DNA of 40,029 bases from Bacillota bacterium (GTDB lineage Bacteria; Bacillota; Clostridia; Christensenellales; SZUA-584), in contig JAEZHF010000024.1 of assembly GCA_023416745.1 (NCBI GenBank), positions 1-40,029 on the forward strand, given 5' to 3'. The position numbers and the translations under genes are program-made. Every line of letters begins with the position of its first letter. Position 1 is the first letter of the stretch. The notes beneath the pieces are model-generated. The model was not told the origin of the DNA, ran no database searches, and saw only the letters and a list, made by a program, of their open reading frames with translations. Shown here piece by piece: positions 31,373 to 39,536 of the stretch.

Positions 31373-31401
31373 TTGTCATATCATGGATTAGGTGTTACAA
31401 T
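31373..31401 (+). promoter_or_regulatory. Promoter for the XRE regulator gene
   Basis: TTGTCA (31373-31378), a 17-base spacer and TACAAT (31396-31401). The transcript would begin near 31408, almost at the first in-frame ATG (31410). Confidence 0.65.
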
Positions 31402-31421
31402 CAACGTGTATGGATGGTGCC

Positions 31422-31778
31422 ATGACTATGGGCGTTGACATCGGAAGGAAGATACAAAAGATCAGACATGAGCTTGGCATCTCCCAAAGTGAATTGGCCA
31501 AACGGGCCGGTATCGCTCAGTCCACCTTGTCATACATCGAAAAAAGCAAAAAGCGTCCGCAGTTTGATACCATGTCTGCAATATGCCAGGTTCTGGGTAT
31601 CACTGTACTTGATTTGCTTACATTTGATGAGCAGCCGTCAACTAAAAAGTTCTTAGAGCAAACGATGACATCCTGCGGCATTTCCACTGACAGCGCGATG
31701 CCCGCTGAAAGAACGTTGCGCATTCGATCTTTCGAAAAATATCTCTATGATCTGTATATGGCTCAAACAGGCTCTTAA
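31422..31778 (+). CDS. XRE-family transcriptional regulator
   Basis: The 118-aa product has a classic helix-turn-helix of the Cro/CI type at about 6-60: IGRKIQKIRHELGISQSELA followed by KRAGIAQSTLSYIEKSKKRP and a last helix ending VLGITVLDLL. The C-terminal part (about 70-118) is helical and of unknown use. Start choice is uncertain. In-frame ATGs lie at 31410, 31422 and 31428; with the promoter ending at 31401, the mRNA leader is extremely short, and only a weak GGATGG precedes 31422. Translation from a leaderless mRNA at 31410 is possible. It may regulate the MBL gene that follows 51 bases later or act on itself. Confidence 0.88.
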   Translation: MTMGVDIGRKIQKIRHELGISQSELAKRAGIAQSTLSYIEKSKKRPQFDTMSAICQVLGITVLDLLTFDEQPSTKKFLEQTMTSCGISTDSAMPAERTLRIRSFEKYLYDLYMAQTGS

Positions 31779-31829
31779 GTTTAGTTCATGAGCACAAAGA
31801 TGTGATGATGAATGGAGCAAAGGCGGCCA

Positions 31830-32663
31830 ATGAAAATTTATGCTTTAATTGAAGACAGTAAACCCAAGGGTTCCCCGTTTATCGCCGAACATGGCCTGTC
31901 ACTCTATTTTGAGCACCAGGGGCAGCGCATATTGTTCGATACCGGAGCTTCGGATGCTTTTGTCTATAACGCTACGCTGCTGGGCATCGACCTGGTCAAG
32001 GTGGACATCTGCGTCATATCCCACGCTCACGACGATCATACCGGTGGACTCACCCATTTCCTAGAGATCAATAGGCACGCGAAAGTCTGCCTCAAGCGTG
32101 CGGCGCGGGGCGATTTTTACGTGAGAAATATGACTAAGCTCCAGTATGCCGGCATGGATCAGTCGCTTTTTAAAAAATATCCGGAAAGGTTTTGCTTCAT
32201 AGACGAGGATACCGAGATCGTTGGCGGCTTGTATGTGGCAGGCGTCAGCCAGCACCGGCGTTTGCCACTGTATTCGTCTCAGATGTACGAAAAGCGCGGC
32301 GACGTACTGCTTCGCGACGACCTCTCGCAAGAGCAGTTTATCGTCATCCGCAGGAAAGATGACGTCGCCGTGCTCACAGGATGTTCTCACAACGGCCTTC
32401 TCAACATACTGATGACGGCGGAAGAGAAATTTGGCCCGGTTTCGGCTGTAGTGGGCGGCTTTCACCTGAGCGGCACGCGCCGTATGGGAATGCACGCCTT
32501 TCAGGAGCCCGGCAGCGAAGTACAAGCCATTATCCGCCACATCAACGAGAAGCGGATAAGAAAAGTGTACTCCGGGCATTGCACAGGCGAAAAGGTGCTG
32601 GAACGGCTTGAGCTGATGGCCCGCGTGAAAAGAATGCAGGCAGGAGACATACTCGAAATATAA
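31830..32663 (+). CDS. MBL-fold metallo-hydrolase (COG1237-like)
   Basis: The 277-aa product has the metallo-beta-lactamase motif SHAHDDHTGG (His65, His67, Asp69, His70), preceded by ILFDTGASD, with later metal ligands in LTGCSHNGLLNIL, GGFHLSG and SGHCTGEKV. The GCSH and GxHCT blocks are typical of the group annotated as dihydropterin/ribofuranosyl-aminobenzene-phosphate synthases of archaea and their bacterial relatives, whose bacterial substrate is unclear. The start is ATG 31830 after AAAGGCGG; the ATG at 31812 has no binding site. Its stop overlaps the next start by one base. Confidence 0.9.
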   Translation: MKIYALIEDSKPKGSPFIAEHGLSLYFEHQGQRILFDTGASDAFVYNATLLGIDLVKVDICVISHAHDDHTGGLTHFLEINRHAKVCLKRAARGDFYVRNMTKLQYAGMDQSLFKKYPERFCFIDEDTEIVGGLYVAGVSQHRRLPLYSSQMYEKRGDVLLRDDLSQEQFIVIRRKDDVAVLTGCSHNGLLNILMTAEEKFGPVSAVVGGFHLSGTRRMGMHAFQEPGSEVQAIIRHINEKRIRKVYSGHCTGEKVLERLELMARVKRMQAGDILEI

Positions 32664-32935
32664 TGACAGATAACACGAAAGACCGGATCGCGGACATGTT
32701 GTCCGACATGCCGTTTGAGCGCAGAACGCCCGTGTCACGGCAAAAAAAAGCGCAGTATGCCGCCACAGAGGCAGGCGTAGCCGATGCGCTCAAAGACCTG
32801 AACAAACTGCACCTGCGCCTGTGGCATGCGGTGTCCCAGCGGGACTATCACAGCCTCTCGCTGGATGAGGCCAGGCAGGCGCTAGAGGTAATCCGTGACC
32901 GGATCAATGCTTTATCCCAAACCCTTGATAACTAA
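32663..32935 (+). CDS. Small unknown protein coupled to the MBL hydrolase
   Basis: The 90-aa product is helical and charged, with no signal or membrane segment (about 40-88: DALKDLNKLHLRLWHAVSQR, then a helix ending in IRDRINALSQTL). A coiled coil is possible. I do not recognise it. Its ATG shares the last base of the MBL stop (TAATG), so it is translationally coupled and probably works with, or is regulated with, that enzyme. Confidence 0.7.
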   Translation: MTDNTKDRIADMLSDMPFERRTPVSRQKKAQYAATEAGVADALKDLNKLHLRLWHAVSQRDYHSLSLDEARQALEVIRDRINALSQTLDN

Positions 32936-32982
32936 ATACGAATGTTAACTAATGATTATGGGCCAAGTATAAAAAATTACTC

Positions 32983-33240
32983 CTATTCCATAATTGACGG
33001 CCTGATCGAAGCAATCAAGTGAATCAGGTTCCTCCAAAATATTTCTCGGGTCACTACAGAAGACTTTTCAATATCTATAATTTCCCAGCCTTCATCAAAA
33101 ACGTATTCTGAGACTATACGCTTTGCAGATGGTTCATCTTTCGATTTGATCCAGCAGTTTATATAAGCACCTCCCAATTCTTTGCTCTCCTCATTTTCGG
33201 GCAAAAGTCTGGCTTCCACCATCATATAGAAAATGCTCAT
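32983..33240 (-). CDS. Small unknown A+T-rich gene
   Basis: The 85-aa product (MSIFYMMVEARLLPENEESK at the start, then a GAYINCWIKSKDEPSAKRIV stretch and a DEGWEIIDIEKSSVVTRE stretch) looks like one small alpha/beta domain. The last 17 residues (WRNLIHLIASIRPSIME) seem less constrained, and the 3' end may have been truncated. It is visibly more A+T-rich than its neighbours, which hints at transfer. The start is ATG 33240, six bases after GGAG; the ATG at 33252 overlaps that site. A single-gene unit between two unrelated transcripts. Confidence 0.6.
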   Translation of the reverse strand: MSIFYMMVEARLLPENEESKELGGAYINCWIKSKDEPSAKRIVSEYVFDEGWEIIDIEKSSVVTREIFWRNLIHLIASIRPSIME

Positions 33241-33292
33241 TCTAAACTCCATCCTATTGCAGTTGATAAGAAGAGAACTCCGGTTTCATAAG

Positions 33293-33315
33293 AAAAAGAG
33301 CCACGAAGGCTCTTT
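33293..33315. terminator. Terminator of the panT-coaX-hom-cupin operon
   Basis: AAAGAGCC (33295-33302) pairs with GGCTCTTT (33308-33315) across a five-base loop, with TTTTT on the minus strand (33297-33293). It starts 15 bases after the cupin stop. Confidence 0.85.
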
Positions 33316-33329
33316 CTTCATATCCGTTT

Positions 33330-33677
33330 TTAGTCCATTATGATGACAGCCACGATTTTGAGCGTCTCATCGTTTTCGTTGGATACGGAGTGGAACGCAC
33401 CGCCGCCGCAAACGCTGCAGTCTCCCTTGCGGAACGGGCGAATGGTGCCGTTGTCGTTGATGATGCCTTCGCCTTCCACCACGTAATAGATTTCCGTTTC
33501 GTTCGTGTGATCATGGCGGCCCACGCTGCAACCCTTCTCCAGACACATCAACGAGAACAGGCGGGACTTGGCGGGTAACTGGTCTTTAGAAACAAGCTGG
33601 ACAAAATCCGTTGTGCCGTAGCCGTCCCGCACTCTGACGCGGGAATCCACCGTCATTTCTTCAGCCTTAATAAACAT
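33330..33677 (-). CDS. Cupin-domain protein
   Basis: The 115-aa product is a single small cupin barrel. Motif 1 is GCSVGRHDHTNETEIYYVVEGEG (about 49-71: metal-type His55, His57 and Glu61 with the closing GEG), and motif 2 is PFRKGDCSVCGGGAFHSVSN (final His about 96). The residues that would bind a metal are present. The substrate is unknown. It follows hom with a 37-base gap and GAGGAGAAAGG before its ATG 33677, and it precedes the operon terminator, so it is probably cotranscribed with hom. Confidence 0.88.
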   Translation of the reverse strand: MFIKAEEMTVDSRVRVRDGYGTTDFVQLVSKDQLPAKSRLFSLMCLEKGCSVGRHDHTNETEIYYVVEGEGIINDNGTIRPFRKGDCSVCGGGAFHSVSNENDETLKIVAVIIMD

Positions 33678-33714
33678 ACCTTTCTCCTCTTTCTCATTTT
33701 ATATTGAAAAACTT

Positions 33715-34986
33715 TTAGTTTTCCACTCGTATCATATTGGCCACGCTGATGACTTCGGGGATATACGAAATTTCATCAACAGCGCGCTTCACGGATATCT
33801 CTTTGGCTTTGTGCGTCACGAATATCAGCGGCACGTTATCGCCGCTTAAGCCTTTTTGCATCACGGTGGCCACACTCACCTGGTGCTGACCCAGTACACC
33901 TGCGATCTTGGCCAGCACACCGGGCGCGTCCTTCACGATAATGCGCAGGAAAAACTCGCTCTCCCAGTTGTTCTCAAACGACAGCTCGGTCGAAACCGTA
34001 TCCTCGTTGTAAAACGTGGTATAGCGATGTTCATCACGGCCTGCAGCGTATACCACGTCGGAAATCACCGCGCTGGCCGTGGGCATATCTCCCGCGCCGC
34101 GCCCGTACAGCATGATATCGTCGACGATGTTGCCGTGTAGATAGATGGCGTTAAACGATCCGCGCACCGCCGCCAGCGGATGCGTCTTGGGAATCATCGT
34201 GGGGTGCACACGCGCCTCGATCGTCTTGCCGCGTTTTTTGCCGATAGCCAGCAGCTTCACCGAATATCCCAGCTCGCTGGCGTACGCGATGTCCTCCTGC
34301 GTGATGCCCACGATGCCTTCGCGATAGATGTATTCCACCGGCACGCGCGCATGAAACGACATGGACCCTAAGATCGACAGCTTATACATGGCGTCAAAGC
34401 CCTCCACATCGTTCTTGGGGTTTGCCTCGGCAAAGCCCAGCTGCTGCGCTTCCTTGAGCACCGCGTCATAGCTCGCCTTGTCCTGCTCCATCTTGGAGAG
34501 TATATAGTTGGTCGTGCCGTTGATGATGCCCATCACCGACGTGATCTCATTGGCCTGCAGGCTGTCCCAAATTGTGCGCAGAATCGGTATGCCGCCGCCC
34601 ACGCTGGCTTCAAAATACAGTCCCGCGCCGCTTTTCTTCGCGGCGGAGTTGAGCTCCGGCCAGAACCGCGCCAGCAGCTCCTTGTTGGCGGTCACCACCG
34701 TTTTGCCCGCGCTGAGTGCCGCCAGCACAAAGTCCTTCGCCGGGTTCACACCGCCGATCAGTTCGATCACGATGTCGATATCCTCATCCTGCGCGATGTC
34801 TTTATAGAAATCCTTCGCCTTGAGCTCCTCCGGTATGTCGATTGAATACTGCAGCGCCAGAACCTTCTTCAAGTTCAGCGATATACCGTCCTTATGCTGG
34901 ATGCTTTCCTTCTGCATGGCGATCGTCTTATACACGCCCGACCCGACTGTGCCCAGTCCGATCAGGGCGATGTTTACGTTTTTCAT
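33715..34986 (-). CDS. hom: Homoserine dehydrogenase
   Basis: Hom reduces aspartate semialdehyde to homoserine on the path to threonine and methionine. The 423-aa product has the NAD(P) loop ALIGLGTVGSGVY (7-19), the block VTANKELLA, the conserved substrate core GIINGTTNYILSKM and AQQLGFAEANPKNDVEGFDAMYKL (with catalytic Lys and Asp residues near 200), SEIISDVV-type sequence TASAVISDVVYAA, and a C-terminal ACT domain (about 343-423: FFLRIIVKDAPGVLAKIAGV) for feedback by an amino acid. It is full length. Its ATG overlaps the coaX stop (ATGA) after AAAGGGGGAC. Confidence 0.97.
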   Translation of the reverse strand: MKNVNIALIGLGTVGSGVYKTIAMQKESIQHKDGISLNLKKVLALQYSIDIPEELKAKDFYKDIAQDEDIDIVIELIGGVNPAKDFVLAALSAGKTVVTANKELLARFWPELNSAAKKSGAGLYFEASVGGGIPILRTIWDSLQANEITSVMGIINGTTNYILSKMEQDKASYDAVLKEAQQLGFAEANPKNDVEGFDAMYKLSILGSMSFHARVPVEYIYREGIVGITQEDIAYASELGYSVKLLAIGKKRGKTIEARVHPTMIPKTHPLAAVRGSFNAIYLHGNIVDDIMLYGRGAGDMPTASAVISDVVYAAGRDEHRYTTFYNEDTVSTELSFENNWESEFFLRIIVKDAPGVLAKIAGVLGQHQVSVATVMQKGLSGDNVPLIFVTHKAKEISVKRAVDEISYIPEVISVANMIRVEN

Positions 34987-35777
34987 CTGTCCCCCTTTAT
35001 ACTCTTTTGCCTCTTGGCATTCTTGTGAAATAAAATGTTCAGCCCAATGAGCGTCAGCAGGCTGTTGACTTCATCAATTTCCGGCGTCTCCTGCGCGATT
35101 ACGTTGGCCATGCCGCCCGTCGCAATCACCCGCGGGCTGCCGCCCATCTCCGCCTTCATGCGGCGCAAGATGTATTCTACCTGCCCGACATAACCATATA
35201 TGATACCCGCCTGCATACCGGCCACCGTATTCCTCGAAATGACCGTATCCGGCTTGACCAATTCCACGCGCGGCAGCTTGGCCGCTCCGGATGACAGCGC
35301 CTCCGCTGATATTTTGATGCCGGGACATATCGCGCCGCCCAGGAAGTCGCCGCTGCCCGACACCGCTCCAAACGTGGTGGCCGTACCAAAATCCACGATG
35401 ATGCACGGCCCACCGTACAGCGTATAGGCCGCCACGGCACCCGCGATGCGGTCTGTCCCCAGTTCCTTGGGGTTGTCGTATAGTATGTTCACGCCCGTCT
35501 TCATGCCGGGTCCTACCACCGCCGCCTTTTTGCTGAAATAAGTGGCGCACATGTGCTGCAACGTAAAGTTGATAGACGGGATGACGGACGAGATGATGAT
35601 GCCCTGCACCTCATCGGGACGCCGTCCCACATGATCAAAAAAAGAAATAATGCGGATGCCGTATTCATCCGCCGTGCGCTCCAGCTTGGTCGTCATGCGC
35701 CACGAGTTGACCAGCATGTCTCCGCTGAACAGCCCGCACTTGATATTGCTGTTGCCCACATCCAATACAAATACCAT
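34983..35777 (-). CDS. coaX: Type III pantothenate kinase
   Basis: CoaX phosphorylates pantothenate, the first step of coenzyme A synthesis. The 264-aa product has the acetate-kinase-fold phosphate motif LDVGNSNIKCGLF (5-17), the pantothenate block NPKELGTDRIAGAVAAYTLYGGP (about 103-125), the second nucleotide motif IVDFGTATTFGAVSG (about 127-141) and ICPGIKISAEAL. It is full length. It starts at ATG 35777 with GGAGATAC upstream, 11 bases after the S-component gene. Confidence 0.96.
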   Translation of the reverse strand: MVFVLDVGNSNIKCGLFSGDMLVNSWRMTTKLERTADEYGIRIISFFDHVGRRPDEVQGIIISSVIPSINFTLQHMCATYFSKKAAVVGPGMKTGVNILYDNPKELGTDRIAGAVAAYTLYGGPCIIVDFGTATTFGAVSGSGDFLGGAICPGIKISAEALSSGAAKLPRVELVKPDTVISRNTVAGMQAGIIYGYVGQVEYILRRMKAEMGGSPRVIATGGMANVIAQETPEIDEVNSLLTLIGLNILFHKNAKRQKSIKGDR

Positions 35778-35788
35778 CTGTATCTCCG

Positions 35789-36415
35789 TTACGCCGGTTT
35801 TCTCTTACTCTTTTGCCTCTGCACAGCCCACACAATGGGCACACACAGCAGCACGGCCAACGCCGCTTCAGGAAGACCGTTTATTGCGCCGATACCGACA
35901 AGCACTCCTCCGAATGTTTCGGGTGTTGCTTCGAAGGCTGCGGCCAATGGTTCTATCTCAGGCAAAAACATCAGATACAGTGCCCCCAAGAACAGCACCG
36001 TGTTGGTAATCGACCCCGTAAATGCAGCAATTCCAGTGGCAAGCTTTTTCCGTACTTTCGACTCACCGCAGACCGCCTTATAAACAAGCCAGGTCGTAAC
36101 GGGAATCAGCAGCCGTGGAATGAATATGACCATCAGCGTCTTAATAACGTTTAGCTGCAACAGGTATGTGCCCAAAGGCGATGGTACCAGTGTAATACCC
36201 AAAGCCTGAAACAGGCTGGTGACGCCGAAAGCTAAACTGATCCAGAGTCCGGTCCCCAGACCCTCCATCACTGTACCAATGATAACCGGCAGACACAGTA
36301 TTGTCATGCTGACCGGAGGAATCGGGATGTATCCAACCGGAGTCAGTCCTAGCAAAAATGTGATTGCCATCAACATGGCCGTTATGGCCAGCTTTCTTGT
36401 TTTACCGTTATTCAT
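35789..36415 (-). CDS. ECF transporter S component, probably for pantothenate
   Basis: The 208-aa membrane protein has about six helices and the typical S-component start KLAITAMLMAITFLLGLTPVGYIPIPPVSMTILCLPVIIG. The A-x-x-x-A motif on helix 1 (AITAMLMAI) is used to dock on EcfT. S components bind the vitamin; the energising EcfA/EcfT genes are not in the window, as is usual for the group that shares one module. Being the first gene of an operon with coaX suggests pantothenate (PanT-like), an inference from neighbourhood. The start is ATG 36415 right after GGAGGTAAAA. Confidence 0.85.
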   Translation of the reverse strand: MNNGKTRKLAITAMLMAITFLLGLTPVGYIPIPPVSMTILCLPVIIGTVMEGLGTGLWISLAFGVTSLFQALGITLVPSPLGTYLLQLNVIKTLMVIFIPRLLIPVTTWLVYKAVCGESKVRKKLATGIAAFTGSITNTVLFLGALYLMFLPEIEPLAAAFEATPETFGGVLVGIGAINGLPEAALAVLLCVPIVWAVQRQKSKRKPA

Positions 36416-36532
36416 TTTTACCTCCGTTCAGGTTCCGCATGGCGGATACCCGACATTGTTATTATTTTGGTTTTCTTTATGCTGTGTAGCGCTGCGCTTT
36501 GTCATGCACTCACAGTCAAAAACCTATTGTGT
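36416..36532 (-). other. Leader of the S-component/coaX operon
   Basis: About 110 bases between the promoter and the first gene. It holds two short perfect hairpins (AGCGC-A-GCGCT and TCCGC-CAT-GCGGA, the latter close to the ribosome binding site). I see no known riboswitch fold. The rest of the gap up to 36729 holds the promoter and the rarA 3' flank, with a small CGGC-GAA-GCCG hairpin and a T-rich stretch (about 36611-36616 on the minus strand) but no clear terminator. Confidence 0.35.
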
Positions 36533-36561
36533 ATTATATCAATATCGCAAGTCACACGCAA
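36533..36561 (-). promoter_or_regulatory. Promoter for the S-component/coaX/hom operon
   Basis: Minus-strand TTGCGT (36561-36556), a 17-base spacer and a perfect TATAAT (36538-36533). Confidence 0.75.
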
Positions 36562-36729
36562 TAACAATTCACTACCAGCAGTACAACCAAATCATTCGCT
36601 CATATTACTATAAAAAAGAAGGCCGCCGCATCGGTTCGCGCAACTCGTCCTCTTGCTGTCAGTCGCTGTCCGTCCTTTTGGATAACAGCTTTCTGTGCGG
36701 CTTCGCCGTCATAAATGGCAGTTCGATGC

Positions 36730-38040
36730 TCATGAATCTTCCTTTTTCATATAACGGCGCGTCTCTTTAATCTTCTTTTCATAACCCTCATCGGACGGCT
36801 GGTAGTACACCCGGCCCAGCAGATTGTCGGGCAGATACTGCTGCGGTGTGTAATGCCGCTCAAACTCATGAGGATATTTGTAGCTCTTGCCGTTGCCCAG
36901 CTTGTCCGCGCCGTGGTAGTGAGTATCCCGAAGATGCAGCGGCACCGGCACCTGATATGCATGTTCCGCGTCACGGAACGCCGCGTCCACCGCCCTCACC
37001 ACCGCGTTGGACTTTTGCGACTCGCAGATGAATATAATGGCCTGTGCGATGGACAGCCGTGCCTCCGGCATGCCCACGAACTCCAGTGCCTGCGCCGCCG
37101 CCGCCGCTTGCGTCATTGCGGACGGGTTGGCCAGACCCACGTCCTCACTTGCGTGGGCGAATATGCGCCGCATGATGAGCCGCGGATCCACTCCCGCGTA
37201 TATCAGCCGCGCGAACCAGAACAGCGCCGCGTCCGCATCCGAGCCGCGCAGCGACTTACAGAACGCGCTGAGCATGTTGTAATATTCCTCGTCGTCGCAC
37301 CTCACCGCGCGCCGCTGAATGGATTCCTCCGCGATGTCCAGTGTGATGCGGATTGCGCCGCGCACGTCTGGCGTTGTGGTCAGCACAGCCAGCTCGATGG
37401 CATTAAGCGCGGTTCGCGCATCGCCGTTGGCCACGTTGGCGATGTGCTCCAGAGCGTCCTCAGCTACCTCCACGTTCAGCGCACCGAGGCCGCGCTCGCT
37501 GTCCGCAAGCGCCGCTCGCACGATCTGTATCACATCCTCCTTGGTCAGGCCGAAGAACTGGAACAGGCGGCACCGGCTCACGATGGCGCTTGTCATGGAG
37601 ACCATTGGGTTCTCCGTGGTGGAGCCGATGAAGCGGATAATACCCTTCTCGATGGCAGGCAATATGCTGTCCGACTGTGTTTTGGACCACCGGTGGCACT
37701 CGTCCAGCAGCAGATACGTTGCCTGCCCGTGCAGCTTCAGGCGTTCCTCCGTGCGGTCGATGATGACACGGACGTCTTTCACGCCGCTCGTCACCGCGTT
37801 CAGCTTTTCAAATGCCGCACCGGTACTGTTGGCAATCACGGAAGCCAATGTCGTCTTGCCGGAGCCGGGCGGCCCGAAGAATATAGACGATGTGAGCCGG
37901 TCTGTCTCAATCGCGCGGCGCAGCAGCTTTCCCGGCCCCACAATGTGCGCCTGCCCGTAAAACTCGTCTATATTGCGCGGACGCATCCGGTCGGCTAGCG
38001 GCGCGGCACGGTCCACATTCTGTTCAAATAAGTCGCCCAT
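36730..38040 (-). CDS. rarA: Replication-associated recombination protein A (RarA/MgsA)
   Basis: RarA is a AAA+ ATPase related to clamp-loader subunits that acts at stalled replication forks. The 436-aa product has Walker A FFGPPGSGKTTLA (about 54-66), Walker B YLLLDECHRWSKTQ (about 108), sensor 1 IRFIGSTTENP (about 134), the arginine-finger SRC motif (SAIVSRCRLFQF), sensor 2 NGDARTALNAIE and the C-terminal tetramerisation part with SEDVGLANP and MPEARLSIAQA. The full-length C terminus ends near LLGRVYYQPSDEGYE. The start is ATG 38040 with AGAGGTGA upstream. Confidence 0.96.
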   Translation of the reverse strand: MGDLFEQNVDRAAPLADRMRPRNIDEFYGQAHIVGPGKLLRRAIETDRLTSSIFFGPPGSGKTTLASVIANSTGAAFEKLNAVTSGVKDVRVIIDRTEERLKLHGQATYLLLDECHRWSKTQSDSILPAIEKGIIRFIGSTTENPMVSMTSAIVSRCRLFQFFGLTKEDVIQIVRAALADSERGLGALNVEVAEDALEHIANVANGDARTALNAIELAVLTTTPDVRGAIRITLDIAEESIQRRAVRCDDEEYYNMLSAFCKSLRGSDADAALFWFARLIYAGVDPRLIMRRIFAHASEDVGLANPSAMTQAAAAAQALEFVGMPEARLSIAQAIIFICESQKSNAVVRAVDAAFRDAEHAYQVPVPLHLRDTHYHGADKLGNGKSYKYPHEFERHYTPQQYLPDNLLGRVYYQPSDEGYEKKIKETRRYMKKEDS

Positions 38041-38148
38041 GGCGAATCACCTCTGTGTATTTACGATCATATGTTCTATCATACCACTTCAGCCGTATTA
38101 TGAAAAGAGCCCATCTTTGGTTTGCACTGTACAGCATCAGACATTTCG

Positions 38149-38157
38149 TGCTATAAT
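38149..38157 (+). promoter_or_regulatory. Extended -10 promoter for the MFS gene
   Basis: TGCTATAAT, a perfect TATAAT (38152-38157) with the TG of an extended -10 element, 33 bases before the start codon. No good -35 lies at the right distance. Confidence 0.55.
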
Positions 38158-38190
38158 TCGCGTTGCATATTGTTAAAGACGGGAGCTGCG

Positions 38191-39345
38191 ATGAAACAGT
38201 CCGCAAAGCCTTACTTCGTCTATCCGCCTATCGGTGCGCTGGCGATGTACGCGTCTGTAATGGGTTCGCTGATACCGGCTATCCGCGCCGCATTTCCCGG
38301 CCTGACGCTGGCGTCCGCCGGCCTTTTCTCCACACTGCAGTCGCTTGGCACCGCGCTGTCGGTGATACTTTGCTTTTGCCTTTTCTCTGCGCTCAACAAG
38401 GTGCGTATAATGGCGCTGTGCCAGCTTGTGCTCGCCGCGTGTCTCCTGCTCTTCGGCTTCAACAGCATACTGCTGGTGCTTTATGTGCTGCTGTTCTTTA
38501 TCGGCCTCTTCACCAACATCGTGGATACGTTGTCCAACTCCGTGCTGGCAGACACAGAGCCGCAGCGCAAGGGCTATCACATCAACATGCTGCAGGCGCT
38601 GTGGGCCGCTTCGGCAGTTGCCGGCCCGTGGTTTACGCTGGTGTTGGGCGGCACATATCCGCCGGTGTTCATCGGACTCAGCATCGTCGTTGCCGCTGCG
38701 GGTACGGCATTCGCCTTCGGCTTCAAGCAGGAGATCCGACAGCCGTTTGTGCAGCGGCGGGACAACTTTGGCGCGCTGGGCAAACTGGTGCGCACGTTAA
38801 AACTCAAAGGCATGGCTCTGCTGCTGGCTATTAGCTTTTTCAACGCGTTCGTACTGGTCAGCTTCAGCTACTTTATTTCCAGTTATATACTCAGCATCGG
38901 CGGCAACGGCACGAATGCTGCTTTCGCGCTCAGCATGCTATTCGTGGGAACACTGCTGGGCCGCCTGATCTATGCACCGCTCTCGCACCGTATTCCCGCC
39001 CGCACCGTCATGCTGACGGCCAACGTGTTGTCGGTCGCCGCGTTCGCGGGCATCTCAATCTGCCCGGATGTGACTTGGGCCGGCATTCTGGCCTGCATCG
39101 GCGGCATCGGCACAGCTGTCAACTTTCCGTCGACACTGGTTCACGCCTGCGCCCTCGTGCCGAATGACACCGCGTCGGGCTCGGCGCTGGTGTTCCTTGG
39201 TTTCACGCTCGCTGCCTTGACTGCCCCGCCGCTTATCGGCGCCATCGGTGACGTCGCCGGTCTTAAAATCGCGATGCTGTGCGCCGCTTCGCTGCTATTG
39301 GCCGTCATCGCGCTGGCGTGGCGCTTAAAACCGCAGCCTGAGTGA
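38191..39345 (+). CDS. Major facilitator superfamily transporter
   Basis: The 384-aa product has about twelve membrane helices in two halves, with the hydrophilic middle loop at about 180-205 (FKQEIRQPFVQRRDNFGALG). The loop after helix 2 (LFSALNKVRIMALCQ) and its counterpart (GRLIYAPLSHRIPARTVML) match the MFS loop 2-3 and 8-9 patterns with basic residues. A sugar-type (FucP-like) porter is possible from the start MKQSAKPYFVYPPIGALAMY, but the substrate cannot be told. The start is ATG 38191 after GGGAGC; upstream frame lacks a binding site. A single-gene unit. Confidence 0.88.
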   Translation: MKQSAKPYFVYPPIGALAMYASVMGSLIPAIRAAFPGLTLASAGLFSTLQSLGTALSVILCFCLFSALNKVRIMALCQLVLAACLLLFGFNSILLVLYVLLFFIGLFTNIVDTLSNSVLADTEPQRKGYHINMLQALWAASAVAGPWFTLVLGGTYPPVFIGLSIVVAAAGTAFAFGFKQEIRQPFVQRRDNFGALGKLVRTLKLKGMALLLAISFFNAFVLVSFSYFISSYILSIGGNGTNAAFALSMLFVGTLLGRLIYAPLSHRIPARTVMLTANVLSVAAFAGISICPDVTWAGILACIGGIGTAVNFPSTLVHACALVPNDTASGSALVFLGFTLAALTAPPLIGAIGDVAGLKIAMLCAASLLLAVIALAWRLKPQPE

Positions 39346-39418
39346 ATTCCCAAAGAAGCACTTTTGCATCAAACAGCATAAAAATGCTGAAGAAAAAGCG
39401 TTTCGACGATAAAAAATC

Positions 39419-39447
39419 TTGACACACCCGGCGGCAATGTATAGAAT
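39419..39447 (+). promoter_or_regulatory. Promoter for rplM-rpsI
   Basis: TTGACA (39419-39424), a 17-base spacer and TAGAAT (39442-39447), followed by an 83-base leader. In many Bacillota this leader carries an L13-binding hairpin for feedback; a short CTGT/ACAG hairpin is visible (39485-39497), but I cannot confirm the Rfam-type structure. Confidence 0.75.
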
Positions 39448-39536
39448 ATACTTTGCCTGTTTTTATCGGTCACTAGCCCCGGCCTGTATGAACAGCATAT
39501 AAAATACGAATATGACACAGCCAGGAGGACGGCCAA

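Noticed and set aside
36416..36532. Riboswitch in the S-component/coaX leader
   Set aside because: Only two tiny hairpins are visible and no conserved core of a known riboswitch class could be recognised.
36219..36770. Forward open frame of 183 codons across the rarA/S-component gap
   Set aside because: It begins inside the antisense of the S component, crosses a strong reverse promoter and ends inside rarA; composition and content do not look like a protein.
36853..37998. Forward open frame of 381 codons opposite rarA
   Set aside because: Rich in Arg, His and Gln with no domain, and exactly antisense to a conserved gene with all AAA+ motifs.
39374..39391. CAGCAT-AAAA-ATGCTG hairpin after the MFS gene as a terminator
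   Set aside because: The stem is only six bases and no T run follows on either strand.
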